Counted from the stretch's first letter, positions 1 to 6,685 are shown. The stretch: DNA of 21,007 nt from Frankiaceae bacterium (GCA_030840515.1 JAVEEJ010000202.1:1-21007); one strand, 5' to 3'. Numbers and translations: made by a program. The notes: generated by a model from the letters alone, not told the origin.

Positions 1-228
1 GAGCACGTGCTCAACGCCGAGAAGGCCTACGCCGCCAAACTCGGGCTCAAGCTCGCAGTGCCGTCGTACTCGTCGAAGTCCGATCTTCGGGCCTTCCGCG
101 GCGCGATCGCCGGGGTGCTGCGGGCCGCCGAGCCGCCGGCCCCGACGAAGTGGCCGGTGCGCTACGGCGCGCGCCGCATCGCCTGGCACGTGCTCGATCA
201 CCTGTGGGAGATCGAGGACAAGTCCTAG
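1..228 (+). CDS. DinB-like protein, C-terminal fragment
   Basis: This frame is open from the first base of the window and ends at TAG 226-228, so only the last 75 residues of a longer protein are present; no start is visible. The end of the protein (WPVRYGARRIAWHVLDHLWEIEDKS, in two parts: WPVRYGARR then IAWHVLDHLWEIED) resembles the last helix of actinobacterial DinB-superfamily four-helix-bundle proteins, in which the histidines of the HVLDH segment are candidate metal ligands. Members of this family are often metal- and thiol-dependent transferases, but no substrate can be assigned here. The stop codon overlaps the stop of the convergent arsC by two bases. The assignment rests on a short segment and could change once the N-terminal part is seen. 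Confidence 0.55.
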   Translation, partial: EHVLNAEKAYAAKLGLKLAVPSYSSKSDLRAFRGAIAGVLRAAEPPAPTKWPVRYGARRIAWHVLDHLWEIEDKS

Positions 229-617
229 AGAGTGGCCAGCAGTTCGCGGACGCGCTGGTCGATCTCGTCGACGATGCGCCGCACGGTCTCGAGGTCCTGA
301 CCCTTGGGGTCGTCGACCACCCAGTCCTCGTAGCGCTTGCCGGGAAAGACGGGACAGGTCTCGCCGCAGCCCATCGTGATGACGACGTCGGTGTCGGCGA
401 CGAGATCGCGCGTCAGCAGCGTCGGGGTGTGTTGGCCGGCCGACAGCCCTCGTTCGGCGAGCACTTGGGCGACGACCGGGTTGACCACGTCACCCGGCTC
501 GGAGCCCGCGGAGCGGACCTCGACCCGGTCGCCTCCGTGGTGCGCAGCCAGCAGCTGCGCCGCCACCGACCGGCCGCTGTTGTGGACGCAGGCGAAGAGC
601 ACGGAGGGACGGCTCAT
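225..617 (-). CDS. arsC: Arsenate reductase, low-molecular-weight phosphatase type
   Basis: A 130-residue cytosolic enzyme that reduces arsenate to arsenite. The phosphatase-like P-loop is C10-x5-R16 (FACVHNSGRS), so C10 is the expected nucleophile. Further conserved parts are MGCGETCPVFPGKRYEDW (C84 and C88) and the DDPKG loop with D102/D103. The C84/C88 pair is spaced more closely than the resolving pair of the thioredoxin-linked S. aureus enzyme (C82/C89). The overall look is that of actinobacterial ArsC proteins, several of which use mycothiol; the electron donor is therefore inferred and not shown. The ATG at 617 overlaps the aquaporin stop by 4 nt (ATGA), so the two are probably translationally coupled. 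Third gene of the arsR-aquaporin-arsC operon. Confidence 0.9.
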   Translation of the reverse strand: MSRPSVLFACVHNSGRSVAAQLLAAHHGGDRVEVRSAGSEPGDVVNPVVAQVLAERGLSAGQHTPTLLTRDLVADTDVVITMGCGETCPVFPGKRYEDWVVDDPKGQDLETVRRIVDEIDQRVRELLATL

Positions 618-1324
618 GCGGGGTCCTGCAGGTGGGTCAGATCCGCAGCCAGCACCGGCGCTTGCGGGTAGAGGGCCCGGATCGCCAGCACCGCGATAAG
701 CCCGCCGACGAGCTGCGCGGCGACGAAGCCCAGCACTGACGCAGGGGCGATGCCGGCAGCGCTCGTCGTCAGCGTCCGGCCGAGGGTCACAGCGGGGTTC
801 GCGAAGCTCGTGGACGAGGTGAACCAGTACGCGGCGCCGATGTAGCCACCGACGGCGAATGCCACCTGCGGCGCACGCCCCGTTCGCACGACTCCGAAGA
901 CGACGACCAGCAGGCCGAAGGTTGCGACGACCTCACCGAGCAGGAGATGGGACCCCGTGCGGGAGCTCGTCGACCACGTCAGCGGGCTGTCGAACATCCC
1001 GGCCGCAAGCAAAGCCCCGATGCCGGCACCGGCGATCTGAGCCAGGACGTGCGCCACCGCAACCGGGGTGCTGATGGCACCGAAGTGGCGCTCCACCAGA
1101 GTCACCACAGGGTTGAAGGCCGCCGAGACCGGGCTCAGGGCCAGGATCAGCGCGACCAGCACCAGCCCGGTCGCGAACGCGTTGACGAACAGCTGCATGG
1201 CCAGGTCCTGGGTGAGCCGCGCCGAGGCGATCGCGGTGCCGATCACCGTGGCGACGAGAAGCGCCGTGCCGATGAGCTCGGCGAGGGCGGAGCGGCCCAC
1301 GGCGCGGACGTGGTCCGGCACCAT
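614..1324 (-). CDS. Aquaporin/MIP channel of arsenic operon (AqpS-like)
   Basis: A 236-residue polytopic MIP-family channel, the usual length for the family. The two half-helix motifs are N71-P72-V73 (AAFNPVVTL) and N176-P177-A178 (SFANPAVTLGR). The arginine that follows the second NPA in water- and glycerol-specific channels is replaced by V179, which removes the positive charge of the ar/R selectivity filter. Such a wider filter is known, from memory, for AqpS channels in ars operons, where the channel lets arsenite formed by ArsC leave down its gradient. The frame stays open upstream to 1504, but the ATG at 1324 is chosen because it overlaps the arsR stop (TGATG) and the upstream residues are an Arg/Pro-rich shadow of arsR. 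No ArsB or Acr3 pump is present in the window. Confidence 0.85.
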   Translation of the reverse strand: MVPDHVRAVGRSALAELIGTALLVATVIGTAIASARLTQDLAMQLFVNAFATGLVLVALILALSPVSAAFNPVVTLVERHFGAISTPVAVAHVLAQIAGAGIGALLAAGMFDSPLTWSTSSRTGSHLLLGEVVATFGLLVVVFGVVRTGRAPQVAFAVGGYIGAAYWFTSSTSFANPAVTLGRTLTTSAAGIAPASVLGFVAAQLVGGLIAVLAIRALYPQAPVLAADLTHLQDPA

Positions 1325-1680
1325 CAGCAGCAGTCGGGGTCGATCACGCGGATCAGGGCGCTGAGCGCTGAACGGTCCGGGGAGTACCAGACGTTCATCC
1401 CGCGCCGCTCCCTCGTCACCAGCCCCGCCTTGAGCAGCTGGCCGAGGTGGTGGCTCACGGTCGCGTCGGTGAGGCCGACCGCGGGGGCGAGGTCGCAACC
1501 GCACGCCTCACCGTCGGGGGCGGCCAGCAGCATCGACATCAGTCGCACCCGGGTCGGGTCGGCGATCGCCTTGAGCCGCAAGGCGACCTCGAGAGCCTCG
1601 GGCTCGGCCATGGCTCCCGCGCCGACCGGCGAGCAGCAGATCGGCCCGGTCACGTCGACCACGGGCAGCGTCTTGGGCAT
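1324..1680 (-). CDS. arsR: ArsR-family As(III)/metal-responsive repressor
   Basis: A 118-residue winged-helix repressor of the ArsR/SmtB family. The recognition region is VGLTDATVSHHLGQLLKAGL followed by the wing (VTRERRGMNVWYS). Candidate inducer ligands are the vicinal pair C15-C16 (GPICCSPV), C60 and C62 (EACGCDL) and the C-terminal C117-C118. An N-terminal Cys-Cys pair plus a cysteine near the start of the DNA-binding domain recalls the Corynebacterium glutamicum ArsR site (C15, C16, C55, from memory), so As(III) or Sb(III) sensing is likely. It is first gene of the operon. The ATG lies 7 nt after a TAGGCT -10-like hexamer on the minus strand, suggesting a leaderless transcript. Confidence 0.92.
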   Translation of the reverse strand: MPKTLPVVDVTGPICCSPVGAGAMAEPEALEVALRLKAIADPTRVRLMSMLLAAPDGEACGCDLAPAVGLTDATVSHHLGQLLKAGLVTRERRGMNVWYSPDRSALSALIRVIDPDCC

Positions 1681-1792
1681 GCCGGGGAGCCTAGCAACGT
1701 TCTAGACATACGTCGAGGTTGACATACGTCGAAGAGGTTGGTTCACTGCTTCTTAGACAGATGTCTAAGACCTCCCCGAAGGAGTACGCCGC
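1681..1792. promoter_or_regulatory. Divergent arsR/cadI control region with three operator-like boxes
   Basis: Three related 15-bp boxes are visible: TAGACATACGTCGAG (1703-1717), TTGACATACGTCGAA (1719-1733) and TAGACAGATGTCTAA (1754-1768). The first two share an exact 12-bp direct repeat, GACATACGTCGA. The third sits in a 20-bp inverted repeat (arms TCTTAGACA and TGTCTAAGA around GA, 1751-1770). For arsR (minus) TAGGCT (1693-1688) is a -10 candidate and box 1 covers its -35 zone; for cadI (plus) TTGACA (1719-1724) is a good -35 inside box 2, with only a weak -10 (TTCACT, 1742-1747). AAGGAG at 1779-1784 is the cadI ribosome binding site. Binding of ArsR to these boxes is inferred. Confidence 0.7.
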
Positions 1793-2281
1793 ATGGCCCG
1801 CATCCAGCTCGCTCTCAACGTCGACGACGTCGACGCCGCCGTGGCGTTCTACTCCGCGATGTTCGGCACCGAGCCCGCCAAGCGGCGTCCCGGCTACGCG
1901 AACTTCGCGATCACCGAGCCGCCGCTGAAGCTGGTCCTCCTGGAGAACAAGGGCCAGGGCGGCTCCCTCAACCACCTCGGGGTCGAGCTCAGCTCGGTCG
2001 ACGAGGTCACCGCGGCACAGGAGCGACTCGCCGGCGCGGGGCTCACGGACCAGCTCCCGGAATCAGGCACCTGTTGCTATGCGTTGCAGGAGAAGTTCTG
2101 GGTGAGCGCTCCCGATGGCGAGCCGTGGGAGCACTACACCGTGATCGCAGACGCCGAGGTGGCGGGTGGCCCGAGCACGGCCACCGACACCGTCTGCTGC
2201 ACGGACGCCGGCCGGCCCGCCGACAGTTCCACCGACGCACCGAGTGACACCGCACCAACCGCCGCAGCCGCGTGCTGCTGA
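1793..2281 (+). CDS. cadI: ArsI/CadI-family VOC heavy-metal resistance protein
   Basis: A 162-residue vicinal-oxygen-chelate fold protein. The N-terminus (RIQLALNVDDVDAAVAFYS) and the PGYANFAI and PPLKLVLLEN segments closely match, from memory, cadmium-induced CadI of mycobacteria and the C-As lyase ArsI, which cleaves the carbon-arsenic bond of trivalent organoarsenicals using Fe(II). Visible are H61 (SLNHLGVEL) and E113 (PWEHYTV) as metal ligands and the substrate-binding pair C94-C95 (GTCCYALQEKFWV). The residue matching the first ArsI histidine is Q5, as in CadI. A roughly 45-residue Ala/Thr/Asp-rich tail carries two more Cys pairs, C135-C136 and the terminal C161-C162. Divergent from arsR, and followed by a small Cys-pair gene 15 nt downstream. 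Whether it acts on organoarsenicals or buffers cadmium cannot be decided. Confidence 0.88.
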   Translation: MARIQLALNVDDVDAAVAFYSAMFGTEPAKRRPGYANFAITEPPLKLVLLENKGQGGSLNHLGVELSSVDEVTAAQERLAGAGLTDQLPESGTCCYALQEKFWVSAPDGEPWEHYTVIADAEVAGGPSTATDTVCCTDAGRPADSSTDAPSDTAPTAAAACC

Positions 2282-2296
2282 GAGAGGACCAGCACC

Positions 2297-2452
2297 ATGA
2301 TCGACCCCTACCTGACCTACAACGGTGTGCGCTCGCACATCGACGACCTGCGCGACGAGGCATGCCTGTCCCGCCTGGCGGCCCTGGCCACCTGCTGCAA
2401 GCCGACCGCCTGGTCCCGGGTACGCGACCTGCTCGGCAAGCCTGCGTCCTAG
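2297..2452 (+). CDS. 51-aa vicinal-cysteine small protein in the arsenic locus
   Basis: A short frame, ATG 2297 to TAG 2450-2452, 15 nt after cadI and on the same strand, with GAGAGGA (2280-2288) as ribosome binding site. It reads MIDPYLTYNGVRSHIDDLRD and continues with a CLSRLAALATCCKPTAW segment and a short basic end. It is a soluble, probably helical peptide with C23 and the vicinal pair C33-C34. Two adjacent thiols plus a third nearby is the classical geometry for trivalent arsenic or antimony binding, so co-transcription with cadI suggests a metalloid-binding helper. I do not recognise a named family; the function is inferred from context only. Codon use is GC3-rich like its neighbours, which supports real coding. 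Confidence 0.6.
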   Translation: MIDPYLTYNGVRSHIDDLRDEACLSRLAALATCCKPTAWSRVRDLLGKPAS

Positions 2453-2480
2453 GCTCCGACCGACCGCCTCGCGTCACATC

Positions 2481-2535
2481 GATTCCGGACTTGTGGCTGT
2501 TTTCGGGTCTCCGTAACAGCCACAACTCCGGAATC
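2481..2535. repeat. Large palindromic hairpin (21-bp arms, 13-nt loop)
   Basis: Arms at 2481-2501 (starting GATTCCGGAC) and 2515-2535 (ending TCCGGAATC) pair over 21 positions with a single C/C mismatch, enclosing TTCGGGTCTCCGT. It lies 28 nt after the small Cys gene. It could end transcription from the arsenic side, but there is no T-run after it on either strand, and such long near-perfect arms are also typical of dispersed palindromic repeat elements. The remaining 2453-2630 sequence shows no gene. Confidence 0.65.
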
Positions 2536-2647
2536 GGCGAAAGGCACGCCGGGGTGTGCGCTTGTCGGCCGACGGTCCCGTGCCGCATCATTAGCACTCA
2601 GCCCGATCGAGTGCCAGAACAGTGAGCGGCAGAGGAGCGCAGGAGAA

Positions 2648-3019
2648 GTGCCGACCTACCAGTACACGTGCAAGGCATGCGGCGAGCCGCTCGAGGCGGT
2701 GCAGTCCTTCCACGACGCGCCGCTGACCGAGTGCCCGCACTGCGGCGGCGAGCTGCGCAAGGTCTTCTCCTCCGTCGGCGTCGTGTTCAAGGGCTCCGGC
2801 TTCTACCGCAACGACAGCCGCTCCACCTCCAAGTCGGGGGCGGGGGCGAGTACGACGACCTCCACGGACGGCGGCTCCAAGGGCGGCGCATCCAGCAGCA
2901 GCTCGGGCAGCGGATCCGGCGGCGGCGACTCCAAGTCCAGCGACTCCGGGTCGGCCCCGGCGAAGACCGAGACCGCAGCCAAGCCGGCTGCCAGCAAGGG
3001 AAGCGACTCGGCCGCCTGA
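2648..3019 (+). CDS. FmdB-family zinc ribbon protein
   Basis: A 123-residue protein starting at GTG 2648, with AGAGGAG (2631-2637) upstream. The first ~55 residues form the FmdB zinc ribbon: PTYQYTCKACGEPLEAVQ, then ECPHCGGELRKVFS, so C8, C11, C29 and C32 make a four-cysteine zinc site, ending in the conserved GFYRNDSR. The rest is a low-complexity Ser/Gly/Lys/Ala tail, probably disordered. FmdB-like proteins are annotated as putative regulators, but their biochemical role is not established. It stands just ahead of mtnP, SAF and mscL genes, an order often seen in actinomycetes. Confidence 0.88.
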   Translation: MPTYQYTCKACGEPLEAVQSFHDAPLTECPHCGGELRKVFSSVGVVFKGSGFYRNDSRSTSKSGAGASTTTSTDGGSKGGASSSSSGSGSGGGDSKSSDSGSAPAKTETAAKPAASKGSDSAA

Positions 3020-3069
3020 GCCCGTCCACATCCTTGACTCGGCTGTGCCGGGGAGCATCCGCCGCTCGC

Positions 3070-3082
3070 TAGGTTCGGCCCC
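3070..3082 (+). promoter_or_regulatory. Candidate leaderless promoter of mtnP
   Basis: TAGGTT at 3070-3075 fits an actinobacterial -10 (TANNNT) and ends 7 nt before the mtnP ATG, with no Shine-Dalgarno between, so the transcript may begin at or next to the start codon. A TTGACT at 3034-3039 is too far upstream to be its -35. Confidence 0.35.
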
Positions 3083-3883
3083 ATGCGGGCTGACATCGGA
3101 GTCATCGGCGGGTCCGGCCTCTATGCCTTCCTCGACGACGTGGAGGAAGTGAAGGTCAGCACGCCCTACGGCGATCCCTCCGACCCGCTGGTCATCGGCT
3201 CGGTGGCACAGCGGCGGGTGGCGTTCCTGCCGCGGCACGGCCGGGACCATCGCTTCCCGCCGCACCGCATCCCTTACCGCGCCAACCTGTGGGCCCTGCG
3301 CTCCCTCGGTGTGCGTGACGTGCTGGCCCCCTGCGCGGTGGGCGGGCTCCGTCCCGAGCTGGGCCCAGGCTCGCTCGTCATCCCCGATCAGCTTGTCGAC
3401 CGCACCAGCGGACGGGTGCAGACCTACTACGACGCGGGCGCCGTACACGTCTCCTTCGCCGACCCCTACTGCCCGCGCGGCAGAGCGACCGCGGCGGCTG
3501 TCGCCCGCGCCGACGGCTGGCCGGTGACTGACGGCGGCACGATGGTGGTGATCGAAGGCCCGCGCTTCTCCAGCCGGGCTGAGTCGCGGTCTTACACCGC
3601 GCAGGGTTGGTCCGTGGTGAACATGACCGGGCACCCAGAAGCGGTACTCGCCCGAGAGCTGGGCCTCTGCTACACGTCGGTGGCTCTGGTGACCGACCTC
3701 GACGCCGGGGTTGACGGCGCGGGAGGCGCCGTGACGCAGGAGGAGGTCTTCCGCGTCTTCGGTGAGAACACCGACCGGCTGCGCGCGACCTTGATGCACG
3801 TCATCGCTGAGCTCGCACCGGATGAGAGCTGCAGCTGTCGGCACTCGCTCGACGGGCTCGACGTCGGAGTCGACCTCCCGTGA
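3083..3883 (+). CDS. mtnP: S-methyl-5'-thioadenosine phosphorylase
   Basis: A 266-residue cytosolic enzyme of the trimeric PNP/MTAP family that splits methylthioadenosine with phosphate into adenine and methylthioribose-1-phosphate, recycling the polyamine/SAM by-product. Visible family parts are the phosphate loop GGSGLY (9-14), RHGRDH (51-56), HRIPYRANLWAL, EGPRFSSRAESR (158-169), NMTGHPEAVLAREL (180-193) and TDLD (204-207). The Asp pair in TDxD is what binds the 6-amino group of adenine, so MTA rather than guanosine or inosine is the expected substrate. Length is normal. The end is Cys-containing (DESCSCRHS). The stop overlaps the next gene by 4 nt. Confidence 0.88.
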   Translation: MRADIGVIGGSGLYAFLDDVEEVKVSTPYGDPSDPLVIGSVAQRRVAFLPRHGRDHRFPPHRIPYRANLWALRSLGVRDVLAPCAVGGLRPELGPGSLVIPDQLVDRTSGRVQTYYDAGAVHVSFADPYCPRGRATAAAVARADGWPVTDGGTMVVIEGPRFSSRAESRSYTAQGWSVVNMTGHPEAVLARELGLCYTSVALVTDLDAGVDGAGGAVTQEEVFRVFGENTDRLRATLMHVIAELAPDESCSCRHSLDGLDVGVDLP

Positions 3884-4497
3884 GACCGCACCTGACGTCG
3901 TGGCTGACGCCGATCGTCCGCCATGAGCGGCTTGTCGCGGCCGCGCTGAGCGGCGTTGCTGTGGTCGCGGGGTTGCACGCCGTGCGGCCGCCTGGTGCTC
4001 GGCTCGTACCTGTGGTGGCGGCATCTCACTCGCTCCATGGCGGCAGCGCCTTGACGCTCGACGACCTAGCCGTCGTGCGCGTCCCGCCGGCAGCAGTGCC
4101 CGAAGGCGCGCTGTCTGTGCGGTCGCAGGCGATTGGCCAGGTGGTCGCTGGTCCGCTGCGGCGCGGCGAGCTGCTGACCGACACCCGCCTGCTCGGCCGT
4201 GCGCTGCTCGACGCGATCACCCCCGGGTTTGTCGCCGTGCCGGTGCGCATCGCCGACGCCGACTCGGTGGCGCTGGTGCGCGTCGGTGACCGCGTCGACC
4301 TGGTGGCCGTCCCGAGCGAGGGCGGAGCCGCGCGGGCAGTGGGCGTCGACCTCACCGTCATCACCGTGCCGCCCCCGACCCAGAGCGGCCTGGGCGAGGG
4401 AGCGCTCATCGTCGTCGCCGCGAGCCGCACCGTGGCCGCGGGACTGGCCGCGGCAAGCGCGACGGACCGGGTCTCGGTCCTGGTTCACGGGCACTGA
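3880..4497 (+). CDS. SAF-domain / CpaB-RcpC-like membrane-anchored protein
   Basis: A 205-residue protein starting at GTG 3880, which overlaps the mtnP stop as GTGA. It has one N-terminal hydrophobic segment (LVAAALSGVAVVAGLHAV, about residues 18-36), then a SAF domain (VVAASHSLHGGSALTLDDLAVVRVP, with the typical GEL(L)xxxRL end near residues 103-110) and an RcpC-like beta domain (AVPVRIADADSVALVRVGDRVDLVAV). In Flp/Tad pilus systems CpaB/RcpC shares this layout, but no other pilus gene is present, and stand-alone SAF proteins next to mtnP and mscL are common in actinomycetes. Its function here is unknown; location is outside the membrane, anchored by the N-terminal helix. Confidence 0.75.
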   Translation: MRPHLTSWLTPIVRHERLVAAALSGVAVVAGLHAVRPPGARLVPVVAASHSLHGGSALTLDDLAVVRVPPAAVPEGALSVRSQAIGQVVAGPLRRGELLTDTRLLGRALLDAITPGFVAVPVRIADADSVALVRVGDRVDLVAVPSEGGAARAVGVDLTVITVPPPTQSGLGEGALIVVAASRTVAAGLAAASATDRVSVLVHGH

Positions 4498-4515
4498 GCT
4501 TCCGGGGGCCTGAGG

Positions 4516-6060
4516 ATGTCGCCGTACTCGCTCTGGGGATGGGGCCCTGACTCGCGCGAACCCAAGACCGCGGACCTCGACGCGATGGCCCAGCTCGTGT
4601 CAGAACGGCTCGGCTTCGGCGTGCAGCCAGCCGAGACCAGCGCCGACGTCAAGGCGCTGCGGCCGAGCCGGGTGCAGCTGCCGGAGGCACTGCGTTCACT
4701 GGCGAGTACGACGGACCTCGATCGCGCGCGGCACGGCATCGGCCGGTCCTACTCCGACCTCATCCGCGGGCTGCGCGGCGACGTCGTCGACGTCCCCGAC
4801 GTCGTGCTGCGGCCGCGATCTGAGCAGGACGTGACCGCCTGCCTCGAATGGGCCGCCGGCGGGGGTGTCCCGCTCATCGCGTTCGGCGGCGGGACCAGCG
4901 TGGTCGGTGGGGTCGAGCCGCGCGGGCTGGACCGCTCGGCGTCACTCGACCTGAGCGAGCTGTCCGGCGTACTCGAGGTCGATGACGTCTCGCGCGCGGC
5001 CCGGGTGCACGCCGGGACGCTGGGGCCCGAGCTCGAGGCGCAGCTCGCCCCACACGGCTTGACCGCCCGCTTCTACCCGCAGTCCTTCGAGCGCTCCACC
5101 GTCGGCGGCTGGGTCGCGACGCGGGCGGCGGGTCACTTCTCGACCGGGCCGGTGCACATCGACGACCTCGTCGAGTCGGTGCGGGCGGTGACCGGCAACG
5201 GCGTGTGGGAGTCGCGTCGGCTGCCTGGCTCGGGAGCCGGGCCCAGCCCCGACCGCTGGCTGCTCGGCAGCGAGGGAACCCTCGGCGTGATCACCGAGAC
5301 GTGGTTGCGGGTGCAGCCGCGCCCAACCGAGCGCTGGTCGGCGCTCTACGCGGGAGCGGACTTCCTTCAGGTCGCCGACGCGGTGCGCGCCGTGGTGCAG
5401 ACCGGCATGACGCCCGCCACCTGCCGAGTGCTCGACGGCAGGGAGGCCGCGCTCACCGGGACCCTCTCGACCGGAGAGGCGGCGCTGGTCGTCGGGCTCG
5501 AGTCGCTCGGGCCGCCGATCGACGCCGCGCCCCTGGAGTCGCTGTTGGCCGACCACGGGCTGCGCTGCGTGTCATCGGGCGCGAAGTCCGCCGACGCCTG
5601 GCGGTCGACGTTCGTCGAGGCGCCCTACCTGCGCGAGTCGCTGATCTGCCTGGGCGTCATCGCGGAGACCTTCGAGACCGCCTGCACCTGGTCGATGCTT
5701 CTCACGTTGCACGGGGCCGTTGTCGCCGCGGTCGAGGACGCGCTGCGGTCCGTGTGCGGGGGCGGTGTGGTGACCTGCCGCACGACCCACGCCTACCGCG
5801 ACGGCATCGCGCCCTACTTCACCGTCCTCGCGCCGGCGAGACGCGGGAGCGAGCTGGCGCAGTGGGCACAGATCAAGGCCGCCGCGAGTGAGGCGATCCT
5901 CGCCGCGAGCGGGACCATCACCCACCACCACGCGGTGGGACGCGACCACCGGCCCTGGTATGACCGGCAGCGGCCAGAGCCCTTCGCGGCAGCACTGCGT
6001 GCGGTGAAGGCCGAGCTCGACCCCGCTGGCGTGCTGAACCCAGGGGCGCTGATCGGCTGA
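4516..6060 (+). CDS. FAD-binding oxidase, alkyl-DHAP synthase-like
   Basis: A 514-residue PCMH/VAO-type flavoprotein. The FAD-binding loop is FGGGTSVVGGVEP (123-135), followed by LDLSELSGVLEVDD and the FYPQSFERSTVGGWVATRAAG part; LLGSEGTLGVITE closes the FAD domain. Near the C-terminus HHHAVGRDH (470-478) matches the His-rich active-site segment of alkyldihydroxyacetonephosphate synthases, and the end LDPAGVLNPGAL is typical of the FAD-oxidase C domain. In AGPS the enzyme swaps an acyl for an alkyl chain on DHAP to make ether lipids; whether this bacterial relative makes ether lipids or oxidises a hydroxy acid or glycol is open. It starts 18 nt after the SAF gene, in the same direction, and likely shares its transcript. 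Confidence 0.8.
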   Translation: MSPYSLWGWGPDSREPKTADLDAMAQLVSERLGFGVQPAETSADVKALRPSRVQLPEALRSLASTTDLDRARHGIGRSYSDLIRGLRGDVVDVPDVVLRPRSEQDVTACLEWAAGGGVPLIAFGGGTSVVGGVEPRGLDRSASLDLSELSGVLEVDDVSRAARVHAGTLGPELEAQLAPHGLTARFYPQSFERSTVGGWVATRAAGHFSTGPVHIDDLVESVRAVTGNGVWESRRLPGSGAGPSPDRWLLGSEGTLGVITETWLRVQPRPTERWSALYAGADFLQVADAVRAVVQTGMTPATCRVLDGREAALTGTLSTGEAALVVGLESLGPPIDAAPLESLLADHGLRCVSSGAKSADAWRSTFVEAPYLRESLICLGVIAETFETACTWSMLLTLHGAVVAAVEDALRSVCGGGVVTCRTTHAYRDGIAPYFTVLAPARRGSELAQWAQIKAAASEAILAASGTITHHHAVGRDHRPWYDRQRPEPFAAALRAVKAELDPAGVLNPGALIG

Positions 6061-6091
6061 GGTTGGCCCCCGCCCGCAAGACGGTGTAGGC

Positions 6092-6529
6092 ATGTCGGCC
6101 ATGAGCGGTTTCAAGAAGTTCATCCTGCGCGGCAACGTGATCGACCTCGCGATCGGTGTGGTCATCGGCGCGGCCTTCGCCCTTGTCATCGGCGCCTTCA
6201 CCAACGGGGTCCTCTCCCCGCTCATCGGGCTCTTCGGCAGCGGCAACTTCGACAACCTGAGCTGGTGCGTCAAGGGCGCCTGCGACAAGACGATCGGCGC
6301 CAAGGATCCCGGGCACCTGCTCGCCTACGGCACGGTCCTCACCGCACTGCTGCAGTTCCTGTTGACTGCGGCAGCCCTCTACTTCCTCGTGGTGAACCCG
6401 GTGAACCGACTCATGGAGCGGCGCAAGACCGAGCCCGACGTGGAGAGCACCACCAAGCAGTGCCCGGAGTGCCTGTCGAGCATCCCGGCCGCGGCGACCC
6501 GCTGCGCGTTCTGCACCGTCGAGCAGTAG
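6092..6529 (+). CDS. mscL: Large-conductance mechanosensitive channel
   Basis: A 145-residue inner-membrane channel that opens under membrane tension and releases solutes on osmotic downshock. The N-terminal helix and TM1 (FKKFILRGNVIDLAIGVVIGAAF) and TM2 (LLQFLLTAAALYFLVVNPVNRL) are clear. The extracellular loop has two cysteines, C59 and C64 (SWCVKGACDK), that could form a disulfide. After TM2 there is an extension with C124-x2-C127 and C138-x2-C141 (QCPECLSSIPAAATRCAFC), a zinc ribbon absent from the E. coli and M. tuberculosis proteins. Start could be ATG 6092 or ATG 6101; the first is kept. It stands 31 nt after the FAD oxidase. Confidence 0.95.
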   Translation: MSAMSGFKKFILRGNVIDLAIGVVIGAAFALVIGAFTNGVLSPLIGLFGSGNFDNLSWCVKGACDKTIGAKDPGHLLAYGTVLTALLQFLLTAAALYFLVVNPVNRLMERRKTEPDVESTTKQCPECLSSIPAAATRCAFCTVEQ

Positions 6530-6685
6530 TCAGTCGCCGTGGTGCGGCGGCTTGTCCTCGCGCAGCCGGCGAGTGGCCTCGTCGGCCTCCTCCTGCGGCG
6601 TCTGGTCGCCCCAGCCCTCGCCGTACTCGTCTGACGTCCTGTCATCGAAGACCGGGCGATCGTCGGGTTGGCTCACAAGGTCCAT
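6530..6685 (-). CDS. Small acidic actinobacterial protein of unknown function
   Basis: A 51-residue frame from ATG 6685 to TGA 6530-6532, lying tail to tail with mscL with no gap. The sequence begins MDLVSQPDDRPVFDDRTSDE and continues with a GEGWGDQTPQEEADEATRRL segment and a DKPPHHGD end. It is very acidic, without hydrophobic segments or cysteines, probably disordered. Short proteins with the SDEYGxxWG and PPHHG pieces recur in actinomycetes, from memory, without known function. The frame is open further upstream to 6940, but that part runs across the tRNA gene on the opposite strand and is rejected. Confidence 0.6.
   Translation of the reverse strand: MDLVSQPDDRPVFDDRTSDEYGEGWGDQTPQEEADEATRRLREDKPPHHGD

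Noticed and set aside
3034..3039. TTGACT as -35 of the mtnP promoter
   Set aside because: It is 30 nt from the only good -10, far outside the usual spacing.
2591..4024. Long minus-strand frame opposite fmdB and mtnP
   Set aside because: Low-complexity Arg/Ala/Gly-rich translation; both genes on the plus strand have clear family motifs, so it is a shadow.
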